From Thermogutta sp. (GTDB lineage: Bacteria > Planctomycetota > Planctomycetia > Pirellulales > Thermoguttaceae): a DNA stretch of 6,785 bases. The notes beneath the pieces are model-generated. The model did no database searches, was not told the origin of the DNA, and worked only from the letters and a program-made list of their open reading frames with translations. The position numbers and the translations under genes are program-made. Below are positions 6,177-6,785 of this stretch, in pieces. Position 1 is the first letter of the stretch. Each line of letters begins with the position of its first letter. Location: positions 1-6,785 of the forward strand of contig NZ_JACIYL010000182.1 in the NCBI RefSeq assembly GCF_014359955.1, written 5' to 3'.

Positions 6177-6227
6177 CGAATGAGAAGGTTCCCCGAACAC
6201 TGACCTGATAACAAGCCTCTTAACGGA

Positions 6228-6259
6228 CTGTTACACCTGCCCCGGTCAAAAAGTAACAG
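6228..6259. repeat. Inverted repeat in the EF-G/hydrolase gap, possible regulatory site
   Basis: CTGTTAC (6228-6234) and GTAACAG (6253-6259) are perfect 7-bp arms 18 nt apart. The minus-strand sequence between them includes TTGACC (6249-6244), a good -35 hexamer, but I could not find a convincing -10 at normal spacing. A dimeric regulator site flanking a promoter element or an mRNA hairpin are both possible. The rest of this 159-nt gap holds a 5-bp hairpin (6291-6303) without a T-run and nothing else clear. Confidence 0.4.
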
Positions 6260-6324
6260 CCCAGCACCAGTATTTCCGGAAGGACCACCGCTGGCAAGGC
6301 CAGATGCCGCGAGAGCGGGAACAA

Positions 6325-6785
6325 TCAGAGAAAACTTTCCAGTACTTCCGCGGGGGCCGGACCGTAAGTATACGGTTCAATGCTGCATGAGGCCCGTCCC
6401 TGGCTCAATCCACGCATCGCATTGGAATAGCCAAACAGCGACGCCAGCGGCGCGTGGGCTTCGATGACCGTGTTTTTTCCCCGCACGGTGGTGCGAACGA
6501 TTTCGGCCCGCCGCTGCTGGAGATCGCTGATCACATCGCCGACGTATTCCTCAGGTACCGTCACTTCCAGCCGCATTATCGGTTCGAGAAGGACTATGCC
6601 GGCTTCGCGAAGGGCTTTGTCGAAGGCGTCCGCGGCGGCCAGGCGAAACGCGAGTTCGTTCGATTCCGTCTCGTGCACCTTTGCTCCGGTAAGAGCCACC
6701 CGAACGTGCATAAGCGGGAAACCAAGCAGGCCACCGCCTTCTCCCTGCTGCTCGAGCACCTCCAGAGCCGCCTTCAGGAATGGGG
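6325..6785 (-). CDS. fusA: Elongation factor G, C-terminal part (5' end outside window)
   Basis: The last 153 or so codons of a translational GTPase of the EF-G family, which drives translocation and, with RRF, ribosome recycling in the cytoplasm. The frame is open to the window edge, so the gene continues beyond 6785. Visible are the end of domain IV (GFPLMHVRVALTGAKVHETE, then SNELAFRLAAADAF) and all of domain V (LLEPIMRLEVTVPEEYVGDV, SDLQQRRAEI, APLASLFGYSNAMRGLSQGR, then a short tail ending VLESFL). Compared with typical EF-G, RRGxI is RRAEI and the final strand reads SCSIEPYTY instead of the common TMxFxxY. It could be the main fusA or a paralogue; the gene after it is a hydrolase rather than tuf or ribosomal genes, so it is not followed by the usual str-operon neighbours. 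Confidence 0.92.
   Translation of the reverse strand, partial: PFLKAALEVLEQQGEGGGLLGFPLMHVRVALTGAKVHETESNELAFRLAAADAFDKALREAGIVLLEPIMRLEVTVPEEYVGDVISDLQQRRAEIVRTTVRGKNTVIEAHAPLASLFGYSNAMRGLSQGRASCSIEPYTYGPAPAEVLESFL

Noticed and set aside
4999..6183. Plus-strand open frame of 394 codons opposite the hydrolase
   Set aside because: It is a mirror of the hydrolase, whose catalytic triad, signal peptide and Shine-Dalgarno are all in the minus frame. The plus-strand product shows no family motif.
6291..6303. CTGGC-AAG-GCCAG hairpin downstream of the EF-G stop as a terminator
   Set aside because: Only a 5-bp stem with a 3-nt loop and no T-run directly after it on the minus strand.

Overview
The window reads as chromosomal DNA of a moderately GC-rich bacterium. 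All five recognisable genes lie on the minus strand, so biological order runs from right to left. A BlaI repressor paired with an M56 (BlaR1-like) membrane protease carrying a novel C-terminal extension, together with large secreted two-domain hydrolases, is typical of Planctomycetota (a Pirellulales or Thermogutta-like lineage). That assignment is inference from gene content; no rRNA or other taxonomic marker is present.

Layout from right to left: (1) the 3' end of an elongation factor G gene, cut by the window edge (6325-6785). (2) A 159-nt gap with an inverted repeat, then a secreted alpha/beta hydrolase with an extra C-terminal domain (4432-6165). (3) A 142-nt leader containing a perfect hairpin, then a membrane-anchored or exported C45-family Ntn hydrolase related to acyl-CoA:6-aminopenicillanate acyltransferase (2919-4289). 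(4) A strong sigma70-like promoter whose -10 and spacer are overlapped by a perfect palindromic operator, driving a BlaI/MecI-family repressor (2378-2800). (5) An M56 zinc-metalloprotease gene (143-2242), closed by a textbook intrinsic terminator (44-78).

The BlaI and M56 genes form a self-contained regulatory unit: an autoregulated promoter, a repressor, a membrane protease expected to relieve repression, and a terminator. The M56 protein lacks the penicillin-binding sensor domain of classical BlaR1. In its place is an Arg/Glu-rich coiled-coil tail with three repeats at a 64-residue period.

That tail begins at an in-frame ATG (1090) with a perfect GGAGGT ribosome-binding site at 6-nt spacing, and its first 30 residues form a convincing signal peptide. 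The locus therefore looks like a protease gene and a secreted coiled-coil protein gene joined in one open frame. It may make both a fusion and a free secreted protein. This is the most interesting feature of the window.

No mobile element, CRISPR array, tRNA or rRNA was seen, and no plus-strand gene is supported. No stretch over 300 bases lacks a gene.
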